DNA from: JBEULC01 sp045504435
GTDB taxonomy: Bacteria > Pseudomonadota > Alphaproteobacteria > WRAU01 > Hepatincolaceae
Assembly: GCA_045504435.1 (NCBI GenBank)
Contig: JBEULC010000001.1
Coordinates: forward strand, 806,001 to 870,000
Direction: 5' to 3'
Length of the DNA: 64,000 nt
Below the pieces are notes generated by a model that worked only from the letters and a program-made list of their open reading frames with translations, ran no database searches and had not been told where the DNA came from. Below are positions 55,748 through 64,000 of this stretch, piece by piece; within the stretch, counting starts at the first letter, position 1; each line of letters starts with the position of its first letter. Made by a program: the position numbers and the translations under genes.

Positions 55748-56647
55748 ATGGAAAATAAAAAAAGTAGTTTTGTTTTAGTTTTAGGAGAAACCAATTCAGG
55801 AAAATCCACTTTAATTAATCAGATCGTTGGAGCCAAGATATCAATAGTTTCTCATAAGGTACAAACTACTAGATTTAAAGTATTAGGAGTTTACACTAAA
55901 GACAATTGCCAAATAATTTTTATAGATACTCCAGGGATTTTTACTCCCTCCCGTGATTTTGATCAAGCTATGGTCAATCTTAGCTATAGCCAAATTAATG
56001 AAGCTGATAAGGTAATTTTTTTACTAGATGCGCAAAAAGGGATAACTCTTCAAACTGCAAATATTTTAGCTAAATTAGATCCTAATAAGGAAAATATTTT
56101 AGTTATTAATAAAATAGATTTAGTAAGTAAAGAAGCACTAATTAATCTTATTAACTATTTTAAAGAATATAAGCAGCTTAATCGCTTTTTTATGATTTCT
56201 GCCTTAAAAAACGAGGGAGTTAATGATCTATTAACCTATTTACAAAATAATTTGTCACATAATGTATGGTATTATGAAGAAGATCAATTATCTGATGTTC
56301 CCTTGTACAAATTAGCTACTGAAATTACGCGAGAAAAAATTTATAAGTTTTTAAATCAAGAATTACCATATAATATTGTGGTGGAACATCAGCAATGGGA
56401 AGAAACTCCAAATACTATTAAAATATATCAAAATATCTATGTAGCTAAAAGCAATTATAAGGGTATGATATTAGGTAGCAAGGGTAGTAAGATTAAAGAA
56501 ATTAGGCTTGCTGCTATGGATGAGATGAAGAAAAATTTTAACAAAAAGGTTTCTCTATTTTTATATATTAAAGTTGATGAAAAGCTTTTTGAAAAAAGCT
56601 ATGCCTATCAGGATATAGGATTGGAGTTTTTTAAAAATAAAAAGTAA
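55748..56647 (+). CDS. era: GTPase Era
   Basis: This essential GTPase helps mature 16S rRNA and the 30S subunit. The 299 residues contain G1 GETNSGKST (13-21), the switch region VSHKVQTTRF, G3 DTPG (60-63), G4 NKID (about 119) and G5 SAL. The C-terminal KH domain has the GSKGSKIKEI loop, which binds the 16S 3' end. recO starts six bases later, the usual era-recO pairing. Length is normal and all motifs are intact. Confidence 0.97.
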   Translation: MENKKSSFVLVLGETNSGKSTLINQIVGAKISIVSHKVQTTRFKVLGVYTKDNCQIIFIDTPGIFTPSRDFDQAMVNLSYSQINEADKVIFLLDAQKGITLQTANILAKLDPNKENILVINKIDLVSKEALINLINYFKEYKQLNRFFMISALKNEGVNDLLTYLQNNLSHNVWYYEEDQLSDVPLYKLATEITREKIYKFLNQELPYNIVVEHQQWEETPNTIKIYQNIYVAKSNYKGMILGSKGSKIKEIRLAAMDEMKKNFNKKVSLFLYIKVDEKLFEKSYAYQDIGLEFFKNKK

Positions 56648-56653
56648 ATAAAG

Positions 56654-57451
56654 ATGAATTTTAGCGATGAAGGTATATTATTATCAAAGTTAAAATATGG
56701 GGAAAGTAGCCTTATTTTAACCATTTTTACTAAAAATTATGGAATTCAAAAAGGCTTGCTAAAAGGAGGCAATTCCTTAAGAAATAAATCTAAACTTGAA
56801 GTTGGTAATGTTTTAAACCTAGATAAAAGAGCAAGATTAGAGGAACAATTAGGGTTTTTAAGAGTTGAACTTAAGGAGTCTTTTTTAATTAATATTTTTT
56901 TTCATCCTCTTAAATCTTTAATTTTAACCTGTATGTGTGATTTATTAGATGAATTTTTACCAGAAAAAGAAGCAGATGAGGGTTTTTATAATTTTAGCAA
57001 AAATATTATTATTTCCTTACAAAATGAAGATTATATAATCTCATACATCCTGTGGGAAGTGGTTCTATTAGAGAAGATAGGGTTTGGTTTAGATATCTCT
57101 CAATGTGCAGTTTCAAAGCTAGCTAAAGATCTATACTATATTTCTCCTAATACGGGGAAAGCCGTCATCAAAGATATTGGAGAGATTTATAAGCATAAGC
57201 TTTTCGTGATTCCTAGCTTTTTTAGTCCTAAGAATAAAATTTTACCGCAGGAATTAAAAATTGGAGAGATTTATTTGCCCCCATCTTTACAAGAAATTAA
57301 GGAAGGTTTTAAAATCACTGGCCATTTCTTAGATCGTTTTTCTAAAGAATATCATAAAAGGATTCCTTTCAATAGAAAAATTTTAATTAATAAGATATTA
57401 TCTGATAAACTTAATCTTTTTCAAAAGCAGGATCTGCAAGAACTAAGATAA
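56654..57451 (+). CDS. recO: DNA repair protein RecO
   Basis: RecO binds RecR and loads RecA at gaps in DNA. The 265-residue protein begins with the OB-fold segment FSDEGILLSKLKYGESSLILTIFTKNYGIQKGLLKGG (split here across residues 3-40), the family signature. A helical C-terminal part follows. The zinc-binding cysteines of some RecO proteins are not obvious. Cysteines occur only as CMCDLLDE near 97 and CAVSKL near 152. Gene order with era supports the call. Confidence 0.9.
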   Translation: MNFSDEGILLSKLKYGESSLILTIFTKNYGIQKGLLKGGNSLRNKSKLEVGNVLNLDKRARLEEQLGFLRVELKESFLINIFFHPLKSLILTCMCDLLDEFLPEKEADEGFYNFSKNIIISLQNEDYIISYILWEVVLLEKIGFGLDISQCAVSKLAKDLYYISPNTGKAVIKDIGEIYKHKLFVIPSFFSPKNKILPQELKIGEIYLPPSLQEIKEGFKITGHFLDRFSKEYHKRIPFNRKILINKILSDKLNLFQKQDLQELR

Positions 57452-57592
57452 AAAATTGTTATATTAAAATTGTTTTAAAGTTGCTATAATAATAAGTTGT
57501 ATGTAATATTTATTTTTAATTTAATATAGAGTTTAATTTGTTAATTTTTAAATAAGCAAACTTAAAAGTTTTTAAAGGGAAAGGTAATTTTG

Positions 57593-58402
57593 ATGGTGGC
57601 TAATTCTACCATGTTAGTGCAAAATCTTACTGCACAGCACTTAGATGATATTATGGTGAATCACCTGTTAGTTAATGGAGTTACAGATAAATTTATTATA
57701 GAAAATGTTTTAAACTATCCCAGATCTTTATTTTTACAAAATGATCTAAAATCTATGGGCAACTCTGATGGATGTGTCTATTATCAAAAAAACAAATTTC
57801 TGATAGAAATTTCTACGCTTGCTTACATGATTATGGCAAGCAAAATGCCCCATGAAAAAAATGTGCTAGTAATTGGTAGCGGGGTGGGTTATGCTAGCAC
57901 AATTTTAGCTAATATTTATAATTCTGTAATTGGCATTGAAGAAGAACAAGGATTAACAGAAAAAGCTACTTTAATGGCGAATAAAGTAAAATTAAAAAAT
58001 CTTACTTTTGTTAAGAGTAATCTTTTACTTGAACCTATGCCTAAAGCTCTAGCCACCCAATCTTTAATGCCTGTAATAAATGAAGGCGTTTTAGCGCAAG
58101 ATTTACCCTTATTAGATAGTAATCAAGGCTTGTTTTTAGCTCAAGAATACGAGTTAAAAAATATTTTTAAAGATAATAGCTTTGATTTAATTTTTGTAGA
58201 AGGTGCCTATAGCTATATTCCCCCAAGATGGTTAGAAGTTTTAACCGCAGAAGGTAATATTATTGGGGTGCAGCGTAAAGATAACTTATCTCAAATTGTC
58301 AAGTCTCAAAAATTAGGTAATGGTTTAGTTCATACGTATTACAAAAATGTGGCTACTCCCTTATTAAAAGGCTTAGAGCTCAAAAAAGAATTCATATTTT
58401 AA
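57593..58402 (+). CDS. Protein-L-isoaspartate O-methyltransferase-like protein
   Basis: This is a class I SAM methyltransferase of the PIMT family, 269 residues from the ATG at 57593, which AAGG precedes at good spacing. A TTG one codon earlier is less likely. The SAM motif is VLVIGSGVGYASTILANI near residue 98, followed by the acidic turn IGIEEE. NVLNYPRSLFL in the N-terminal half is the PIMT region for substrate contact. DLIFVEGAY replaces the usual D-x-I-x-V-x-x-G of motif II in modified form. Between motifs I and II there is a longer insertion than in Pcm. Activity on isoaspartate is plausible but not certain. It is 12 bases upstream of popZ. Confidence 0.78.
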   Translation: MVANSTMLVQNLTAQHLDDIMVNHLLVNGVTDKFIIENVLNYPRSLFLQNDLKSMGNSDGCVYYQKNKFLIEISTLAYMIMASKMPHEKNVLVIGSGVGYASTILANIYNSVIGIEEEQGLTEKATLMANKVKLKNLTFVKSNLLLEPMPKALATQSLMPVINEGVLAQDLPLLDSNQGLFLAQEYELKNIFKDNSFDLIFVEGAYSYIPPRWLEVLTAEGNIIGVQRKDNLSQIVKSQKLGNGLVHTYYKNVATPLLKGLELKKEFIF

Positions 58403-58414
58403 AAGGAGAATAAT

Positions 58415-58801
58415 ATGAGATTTAATAGCTTTAGCCGGAATAATAATAAAGCTCAAGATATTGAGGATTATTTAGAAGAAGAAATTGCAGATATATTAAA
58501 TAAAAAAAGATTTGAAAAAAAAAATATAAACCCAAGCGAACAAGACAATAAAGAGTTAATGTATACTAGAAGGTTGCAAAATTCTTTAAATAAAACTCAT
58601 AATGAGCAATATTTACCTTTTAATAAAGAAGAACTTCGCCCTGTGGGCAGGGATAGGGAAAAGTTAATCCCAAAATCTTCTGAAGTAGAATCCTTAATTT
58701 TGCAGACTTTAACCCCTATGATTCAGCAATGGTTAGATGCACATTTAGAAGAAATGGTATATAAAATTCTTAAAAAAGAAATTAACACTAGAAATGAGTA
58801 A
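58415..58801 (+). CDS. popZ: PopZ-type polar organizing protein (DUF2497)
   Basis: This 128-residue acidic protein has a disordered N-terminal part and a conserved C-terminal helix block SEVESLILQTLTPMIQQWLDAHLEEMVY (about 89-116), the hallmark of the PopZ/DUF2497 family. That family forms polymeric polar scaffolds in alphaproteobacteria. The N-terminal 85 residues are Lys/Asn/Glu-rich and unlike Caulobacter in detail. AAGGAGA before the ATG is strong. The gene lies between the PIMT-like gene and valS, and popZ-valS adjacency is common in the class. The call rests on C-terminal similarity and context. Confidence 0.8.
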   Translation: MRFNSFSRNNNKAQDIEDYLEEEIADILNKKRFEKKNINPSEQDNKELMYTRRLQNSLNKTHNEQYLPFNKEELRPVGRDREKLIPKSSEVESLILQTLTPMIQQWLDAHLEEMVYKILKKEINTRNE

Positions 58802-58887
58802 AGTTAAAAACTCTTATAAACAGCGATTTTGAATTTTATTTAGGTTTAAATCGCCAGAAGATAGTAAGTTAAAATAAGTAATATAAA

Positions 58888-61545
58888 ATGATAGAGAATA
58901 AATATTATAATTGGACAGAAATTGAAGAATATGTTCAGAAAAAAATCCCCGATAGCAACTATTATGCCGATTTAAATTCCCTTAAGCCTTCTTACACTAT
59001 CATTATGCCTCCTCCCAATGTAACAGGAGCTTTACATATCGGCCATGCATTAGTGACAACTTTGCAAGATGTATTAGTACGCTATAAGCGAATGAAGGGT
59101 TATAATGTATTATGGCAACCAGGATTAGACCATGCAGGAATTGCTACGCAAGTATTAGTAGAAAAGCAGCTAAAAGAAAAAAATCTTGATAGACGCCAAT
59201 TAGGTAGGGAGAAATTTCTAGAAAAAGTATATGAATGGAAAGAAGCTTCTGGTAACACTATAATTGATCAAATTAGAAAAATGGGTAGTTCTTGTGATTT
59301 TTCTAATGTAGCTTTTACTATGGATAATAATAGTATAGCTGTGGTGAACCAAGCTTTTGTAAAAATGTATGAGGCAGGTTTAATCTATAAAGATTATCGC
59401 TTAGTAAATTGGGATTGCAGTTTACAAACTGCAATCTCAGATTTAGAAGTAGAAACTAAAGAAACTCCAGGATATTATTATTATCTTAAATATTACTTGT
59501 CTGAAAGTAATGAATATTTAGTGATAGCTACCACGCGCCCTGAAACCTTATTTGGTGATGTAGCTGTGGCGGTTAATAAGGCAGATCCTCGTTATGAAAA
59601 ATTTATTGGTAAAGAGGTGTTAATTCCTTTAATTAATAAAAAAGTTCCTATTATTGCTGATGATTATGCAGATATAAATAAAGGTAGCGGGGCTGTGAAG
59701 ATTACTCCTGCCCATGATTTTAACGATTTTGAATTAGGGAAACGCCATAAACTTAGCCAAATTAATATTCTAAATAAAGATGGCACTTTAAATAACAATG
59801 TTCCCAACAATTATCGATCTTTATCTATAGTAGACGCTAGAAAAAAAATCCTCATTGAGTTAGAAGAAAAAAATCTTATAGAAAAAATAGAAAGTGCTAA
59901 GATTTCCACTCCTTATGGTGATAGAAGTAATACAGTAATTCAGCCCTTATTAACTAAGCAATGGTTTTTAGATGCCCAATCTTTAGCTTTACCTGCGATT
60001 AAAGCTGTACAAGAGGGTAGTATTACTTTTATTCCAGAGCAATGGAAAAATCTATATTTTGATTGGATGGAGAAAATTGAACCCTGGTGCATATCTAGGC
60101 AATTATGGTGGGGACATCGTATTCCTGTGTGGTATGATGAAGAAGGTAATATTTTTGTGGCACCAGGAGAAACCCAGGCTAAGGAAAAAGCCGCGGATTT
60201 TTATAGGCAAGCAGGGATTATTAAAGAAATCATTAGTTTAACCCAAGATGAAGATGTATTAGATACTTGGTTTTCTTCTGGTTTATGGCCTTTAATTACT
60301 TTAGGCTGGCCCAATGATCTAAAAAAGCTAAACAAGTATTATCCTACTGATATTTTAGTTACAGCTTTTGATATTATATTTTTCTGGGTGGCCAGAATGA
60401 TTATGATGAGCTTATTTTTATATAAAGAAGTGCCCTTTAAAAAAATTTACATTAATGCTTTAATTCGGGATGAAAAAGGTAATAAAATGTCTAAATCTAA
60501 AGGAAATGTAATTGATCCTTTGGATATTCTAAATAAATACGGCACCGATGCTTTAAGATTTACTTTAGTTTATTATTCTGCGCAAAGCCGTGATATGAAA
60601 TTAGCAGAAAAAACTATTGAAAGTCACAGGAATTTTATTACAAAAATATGGAATTCCTTTAAATTCTGCTCACAAAATGAATTTTATATAAATGATACTT
60701 TCAATCCCAATAAAGTTAGTTTAAGTGTTAACCAATGGATTTTAGCACAGCTAGAAACTTTTCAAAAAAACATAGATATACATTATGATAATCACCGTTT
60801 TAATGATATTGCTACTACTATTTACCAATTTGTATGGGGAGAGTTCTGTGATTGGTATATAGAATTTGCTAAATCTATTTTATATAATCCGGATATTTTA
60901 CTTGAGGATAAAAATGAGATTAAAGCAACCATGGGATTTGTATTTGAGAATATTTTAAAAATCATACATCCTGTAATGCCTTTTATTTCTCAATATTTGT
61001 ATGAAGCTTTATATAAAGATCAGAACAAAATATTGGCTCTTGAGGCTTTTCCTAATTTTAATTTTAATTTAGATAAAGTGATAGTTAATAATGTTAACAA
61101 GATTATAGAAATAGTGGCTAAAATAAGAAGTATTAGGGTGGATTTAAATATCTCACCTGCCGTACTTCTTGATTTAGGAGTACAAGCAGAAGAAATGCCA
61201 ACCTTTATAATTTATAATTTACAAATTATAAAAAAATTAGCTAGAGTAGGAACTATCAATTTAATTTCGCAAATTAATTCAAGTATGATTGAAGAAATAG
61301 TAGGTGAGGCTATAATAGCTATCTCTGTAGAAGGGATCGTGGATTTGCAAAAAGAGAAAAACAGATTAAATAAGAATCAGGTAAATTTAAAAGAAGAACT
61401 AGAAAAAATTAATTTAAAGCTTGATAATTCTAATTTTTTATCTAAAGCTCAACCAAGTGTAATTGAGTTATTTCAAAATCAAAAAAGAGAAATAATCTTT
61501 AAATTAGAAAAATTAGAAAATATCTTAAATAAAATTAATATATAA
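58888..61545 (+). CDS. valS: Valyl-tRNA synthetase
   Basis: This class I synthetase charges tRNA-Val and edits misacylated threonine. The 885 residues include HIGH (HIGHALVT, 50-57), the editing domain with ATTRPETLFGDVAVAVN, KMSKSKGNV near residue 534, and the anticodon domain. The last roughly 70 residues form the charged coiled coil that binds tRNA (KEKNRLNKNQVNLKEELEK). Length and motifs are normal for bacterial ValS. It lies next to popZ and is followed by a nitroreductase after 78 bases. Confidence 0.97.
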   Translation: MIENKYYNWTEIEEYVQKKIPDSNYYADLNSLKPSYTIIMPPPNVTGALHIGHALVTTLQDVLVRYKRMKGYNVLWQPGLDHAGIATQVLVEKQLKEKNLDRRQLGREKFLEKVYEWKEASGNTIIDQIRKMGSSCDFSNVAFTMDNNSIAVVNQAFVKMYEAGLIYKDYRLVNWDCSLQTAISDLEVETKETPGYYYYLKYYLSESNEYLVIATTRPETLFGDVAVAVNKADPRYEKFIGKEVLIPLINKKVPIIADDYADINKGSGAVKITPAHDFNDFELGKRHKLSQINILNKDGTLNNNVPNNYRSLSIVDARKKILIELEEKNLIEKIESAKISTPYGDRSNTVIQPLLTKQWFLDAQSLALPAIKAVQEGSITFIPEQWKNLYFDWMEKIEPWCISRQLWWGHRIPVWYDEEGNIFVAPGETQAKEKAADFYRQAGIIKEIISLTQDEDVLDTWFSSGLWPLITLGWPNDLKKLNKYYPTDILVTAFDIIFFWVARMIMMSLFLYKEVPFKKIYINALIRDEKGNKMSKSKGNVIDPLDILNKYGTDALRFTLVYYSAQSRDMKLAEKTIESHRNFITKIWNSFKFCSQNEFYINDTFNPNKVSLSVNQWILAQLETFQKNIDIHYDNHRFNDIATTIYQFVWGEFCDWYIEFAKSILYNPDILLEDKNEIKATMGFVFENILKIIHPVMPFISQYLYEALYKDQNKILALEAFPNFNFNLDKVIVNNVNKIIEIVAKIRSIRVDLNISPAVLLDLGVQAEEMPTFIIYNLQIIKKLARVGTINLISQINSSMIEEIVGEAIIAISVEGIVDLQKEKNRLNKNQVNLKEELEKINLKLDNSNFLSKAQPSVIELFQNQKREIIFKLEKLENILNKINI

Positions 61546-61623
61546 ATTAAGTAGTACTATAAGAATATAAAGCTGCAATCCAATATTTACAAATGATGTA
61601 CAGAACGAATTAGAGGTATTTTA

Positions 61624-62361
61624 ATGAAAAGCGTTGATTCAGGTAAATATAATGAACATCATATTAAAAGTTTTTTAAGTAAGCCAATAGCAGATAGCAT
61701 GCTTACTGAGATCTTAAAAGCTGCTCAAGGGATGGTCGCCACGTGCGAAGAACATGTAAGTGTAGTAGTGGTACAAGATAACATTAGAAAGCAAAGTATT
61801 TTAGAAAAATATCAACATATTGAAGATATAACTAAAAATGCACCGGTGCTTTTAATATTTATTGCAGATTTTTATAAAACTAATGTGGCTTGCGAAAAAC
61901 AAGGGGCCGTACAAGAAGTACAAAACGGGGTGGATAGTTTAGTAGTCTCAAGCTTTGATGCTGGTATGGCCATGGCAGGAGGAATGTTAGCTGCTGAGAA
62001 GCTAGGACTAGGAGCGGTTCCTATTTATGAAATTAGAGAAGATTATGAGCAGGTGAGTATGATATTAGAATTGCCTAAATATACGCTTCCTTTAGTGGGG
62101 TTATGTATAGGCTACCCTAATCATAATAAAAACAAAAAGCCGAAGCTGCCTTTGCCTACTTTTAAACATGAAGAAAAATATCAAAAAGGTAGATTAGAAA
62201 ATTATATTAGTGCCTATGATGAAGAAATAGTACATTATTTAAAAGCAAATAATTTATCTAACAAAAATTGGACTTCAGAAGTTTCAGATCTTTATAAAAA
62301 ACAACCTTCTAAAGCTTTAAATAATTTTTTAATTAAGCAAAAGTTTGGAATTAGAGTGTAA
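61624..62361 (+). CDS. Nitroreductase family protein, NfsA-like
   Basis: This is a 245-residue FMN-dependent oxidoreductase. The nitroreductase fold is indicated by PIADSMLTEILKAAQGMVATCEEH near the front and by SFDAGMAMAGGMLAAEKLGLGAVPIYEIRE (about 120-150), then LPLVGLCIGYP, all typical of NfsA-type enzymes. The usual RRSxRxF at the start is replaced by DSGKYNEHHIKSF, so the phosphate-binding arginine is missing there. The substrate, probably a quinone or nitro compound with NAD(P)H, is not predictable. AGAGGT before the ATG supports the start. nuoA is 119 bases downstream. Confidence 0.82.
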   Translation: MKSVDSGKYNEHHIKSFLSKPIADSMLTEILKAAQGMVATCEEHVSVVVVQDNIRKQSILEKYQHIEDITKNAPVLLIFIADFYKTNVACEKQGAVQEVQNGVDSLVVSSFDAGMAMAGGMLAAEKLGLGAVPIYEIREDYEQVSMILELPKYTLPLVGLCIGYPNHNKNKKPKLPLPTFKHEEKYQKGRLENYISAYDEEIVHYLKANNLSNKNWTSEVSDLYKKQPSKALNNFLIKQKFGIRV

Positions 62362-62480
62362 ATTACACTCTATGGAGTTGTACATTTTATGGAATTGTTT
62401 TATAACAAGACTTTACAAAACTTCTATAAATATATAAAATAGTTTTAAATTACTTAGAATAATAAATTAGGTTAAATTGC

Positions 62481-62867
62481 ATGGAATTCGCTAATATCAA
62501 CCATAATACAGCCTTACTTGAATATTTTCCTGTTATTTTATTTATTGTTATCTCATTTGGAATTATCGTTTTAGCGTTGATAAGCTCTTTTATAATAGTG
62601 CCACAAAAGCCTTATAAAAATAAATTAGAACCATATGAATGCGGATTTGATGCTTTTGAGGATACTAAAAGGAAATTCGATATTCGTTTTTATGTGGTAG
62701 CAATTTTATTTATTATTTTTGATCTTGAAATTATCTTTTTGTATCCTTGGGCTTTATCACTATCCTTAATCAAAAACGTAGGGTTTTTTTCTATGCTCTT
62801 ATTTATTTTAATGCTTTTTATAGGATTTATTTATGAATGGAAAAAAGGAGCTTTAAAATGGGATTAA
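62481..62867 (+). CDS. nuoA: NADH-quinone oxidoreductase subunit A
   Basis: This is a membrane subunit of respiratory complex I, 128 residues with three helices (about 13-38, 70-92 and 97-118). The conserved loop KLEPYECGFDAFEDTKRKFDIRFY (about 48-71) with the ECG cysteine is the family hallmark. The N-terminus has no cleavable signal. Its 3' end overlaps the nuoB start by 10 bases. Complex I here pumps protons from NADH to quinone, with quinone side chains supplied through Dxs and IspA. Confidence 0.95.
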   Translation: MEFANINHNTALLEYFPVILFIVISFGIIVLALISSFIIVPQKPYKNKLEPYECGFDAFEDTKRKFDIRFYVVAILFIIFDLEIIFLYPWALSLSLIKNVGFFSMLLFILMLFIGFIYEWKKGALKWD

Positions 62868-63388
62868 CCTTAGTTGGTAAAGAAAATGAAAAAGAAATTA
62901 TAGAAAAACCATTAGCTGATTATGGTATACAAAATCCTAATTTTTTAGTAACACAAATTGATACTGTAGTTAATACTATTCGTTCTAATTCTTTATGGCC
63001 CATGACGTTTGGTTTAGCTTGTTGTGCTATTGAAATGATGCATGGTTATATGTCTAGGTATGATTTAGATAGGTTTGGCTCTATGCCTAGACCCAGCCCT
63101 AGACAGTCTGATATTATCATTGTTGCCGGTACTTTAACAAATAAGATGGCACCAGCTTATAGAAGAGTCTATGATCAGATGCCCGAGCCCAGATATGTGA
63201 TCTCTATGGGATCTTGTGCTAATAGCGGCGGCTATTATCATTATTCTTATTCAGTAGTTAGAGGATGCGATAGAATTACCCCTGTGGATATTTATGTGCC
63301 AGGGTGCCCTCCAACTGCAGAAGCACTTTTATATGGCTTATTACAACTGCAAAAGAAAATTAAAAGAACTGGCAAATTATGGAGATAG
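62858..63388 (+). CDS. nuoB: NADH-quinone oxidoreductase subunit B
   Basis: This peripheral complex I subunit holds iron-sulfur cluster N2. I use the ATG at 62858 (176 residues), which has GGAG about eight bases upstream. A frame seven codons longer has no support. The four cluster cysteines are Cys55 and Cys56 in GLACCAIEM, Cys120 in SMGSCANSGG and Cys150 in YVPGCPPTAEAL. The protein is normal in length. It overlaps nuoA and is followed by nuoC. Confidence 0.97.
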   Translation: MGLTLVGKENEKEIIEKPLADYGIQNPNFLVTQIDTVVNTIRSNSLWPMTFGLACCAIEMMHGYMSRYDLDRFGSMPRPSPRQSDIIIVAGTLTNKMAPAYRRVYDQMPEPRYVISMGSCANSGGYYHYSYSVVRGCDRITPVDIYVPGCPPTAEALLYGLLQLQKKIKRTGKLWR

Positions 63389-63410
63389 TATATGGGTATG
63401 AGGGCAAAAG

Positions 63411-64000
63411 ATGACTTCTTATTATAGCATCAGTGCAAAAAAGTTAGACCATTTACAAGAGATTTCGGCCTTTATTTCTAATAAATTTAAAGAAAAAGTT
63501 ATAGATAATGAGATCAAATTAGGAGAATTGGTCTTATTAATAAATAAAGATAGTATAGTTGAAATTTTTGATTTTCTTAAAAGTAACGCCAAACTTTTAT
63601 TTAATCAGCTGATTGATATTACAGCGGTTGATTATCCATCAAATCAGGAAAGATTTGAGGTAGTATATCACCTACTAAGCTTACCTAATAATTTAAGGAT
63701 TAGGATTAAGGTAAGGGTAAAAGAGTATGAGATTTTGGAATCCTTAAGTGACAATTATGCTAATTCTGATTGGTTAGAACGTGAAGTATGGGATATGTTT
63801 GGATTGTATTTTAAAGGTCATAAGGATTTAAGAAGGATTCTTACAGATTTTGGCTTTGAGGGTCACCCTTTAAGGAAAGATTTTCCTTTAACAGGGTTTT
63901 TAGAGGTAACTTATGATGAAGAAAGTCAAAGAGTAATCTATAAGCCTTTAGAATTAATGCAAGCCCATCGAGATTTTAATTATCGCAATCCTTGGATGAG
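63411..64000 (+). CDS. nuoC: NADH-quinone oxidoreductase subunit C (partial, runs off the window)
   Basis: The start ATG at 63411 follows GAGGG at six to seven bases. The frame remains open to the end of the window, about 196 residues, so the 3' end is missing. The 30-kDa subunit signature is clear: EREVWDMFGLYFKGHKDLRR and the following ILTDFGFEGHPLRKDFPLTG (about 125-165). It binds NuoB and NuoD in the quinone-module arm. The partner nuoD is expected next. Confidence 0.93.
   Translation, partial: MTSYYSISAKKLDHLQEISAFISNKFKEKVIDNEIKLGELVLLINKDSIVEIFDFLKSNAKLLFNQLIDITAVDYPSNQERFEVVYHLLSLPNNLRIRIKVRVKEYEILESLSDNYANSDWLEREVWDMFGLYFKGHKDLRRILTDFGFEGHPLRKDFPLTGFLEVTYDEESQRVIYKPLELMQAHRDFNYRNPWM

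Noticed and set aside
1..64000. CRISPR array, rRNA operon or insertion sequence
   Set aside because: I found no regularly spaced direct repeats, no rRNA-like stretch and no transposase with terminal inverted repeats in the window.

Overview
The window is a very A+T-rich bacterial chromosome segment. It looks alphaproteobacterial, from a host-associated lineage of the Rickettsiales or Holosporales kind. That placement rests on gene order and content seen here: yceD-rpmF-plsX-fabH, aroQ-accB-accC, xseB-ispA-dxs, popZ next to valS, nuoA-nuoB-nuoC, and a bamE lipoprotein near the fatty-acid genes. Low GC, long gene-poor gaps and several broken genes point to a genome under reduction. The exact taxon cannot be fixed from the sequence alone.

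Layout. 1-820 is gene-poor and holds a tiny HExxH ORF. 0.8-2.7 kb carries manA and upp on the minus strand. 2.9-13.3 kb is a peptide-import region: two tandem oppA-type binding proteins, then a two-ORF membrane protein split by one in-frame TGA and an outer-membrane barrel gene, then oppBCDF. 13.3-14.5 kb is a methyltransferase broken by two frameshifts. 14.7-18.1 kb has rpiB, glyA, nusB and thiL. 18.1-21.6 kb has bamE and yceD-rpmF-plsX-fabH. 21.9-24.5 kb holds three genes of unknown function, one a membrane protein with a C-terminal acetyltransferase-like domain. 24.9-30.1 kb is aspS-xseB-ispA-dxs. 30.3-37.0 kb has two large lipoproteins, a half-length glutamine-synthetase-like gene, a D-lactate dehydrogenase and a HAD phosphatase. 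38.1-39.6 kb is a two-gene restriction-modification unit next to about 1 kb of apparently decayed DNA. 39.7-43.7 kb has a PLP amino-acid decarboxylase, aroQ, accB and accC. 44.2-49.5 kb has a sodium symporter, an orphan TAXI receptor, 1.2 kb without genes, and a frameshifted PTS EIICB. 49.8-53.3 kb has an alpha/beta hydrolase, an OmpA-like lipoprotein, recJ and tRNA-Glu. 54.1-64.0 kb has a broken membrane gene, terC, era, recO, a PIMT-like gene, popZ, valS, a nitroreductase, and nuoA, nuoB and partial nuoC.

How the genes fit together. The core genes cover lipid synthesis (accBC, plsX, fabH), isoprenoids (dxs, ispA), respiration (nuoABC), translation (aspS, valS, rpmF, tRNA-Glu, era) and DNA repair (recJ, recO, xseB). 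The accessory part is import of host nutrients (oligopeptides, sodium-coupled solutes, a TAXI ligand, formerly an amino sugar), surface lipoproteins and barrels, and one restriction-modification system.

The points most worth a second look are the TGA-split membrane gene, the half glutamine synthetase, the membrane-anchored GNAT-like protein, the nested dyad element ahead of aspS, the restriction-modification island and the tandem palindromes ahead of tRNA-Glu. None of these by itself proves a new system.
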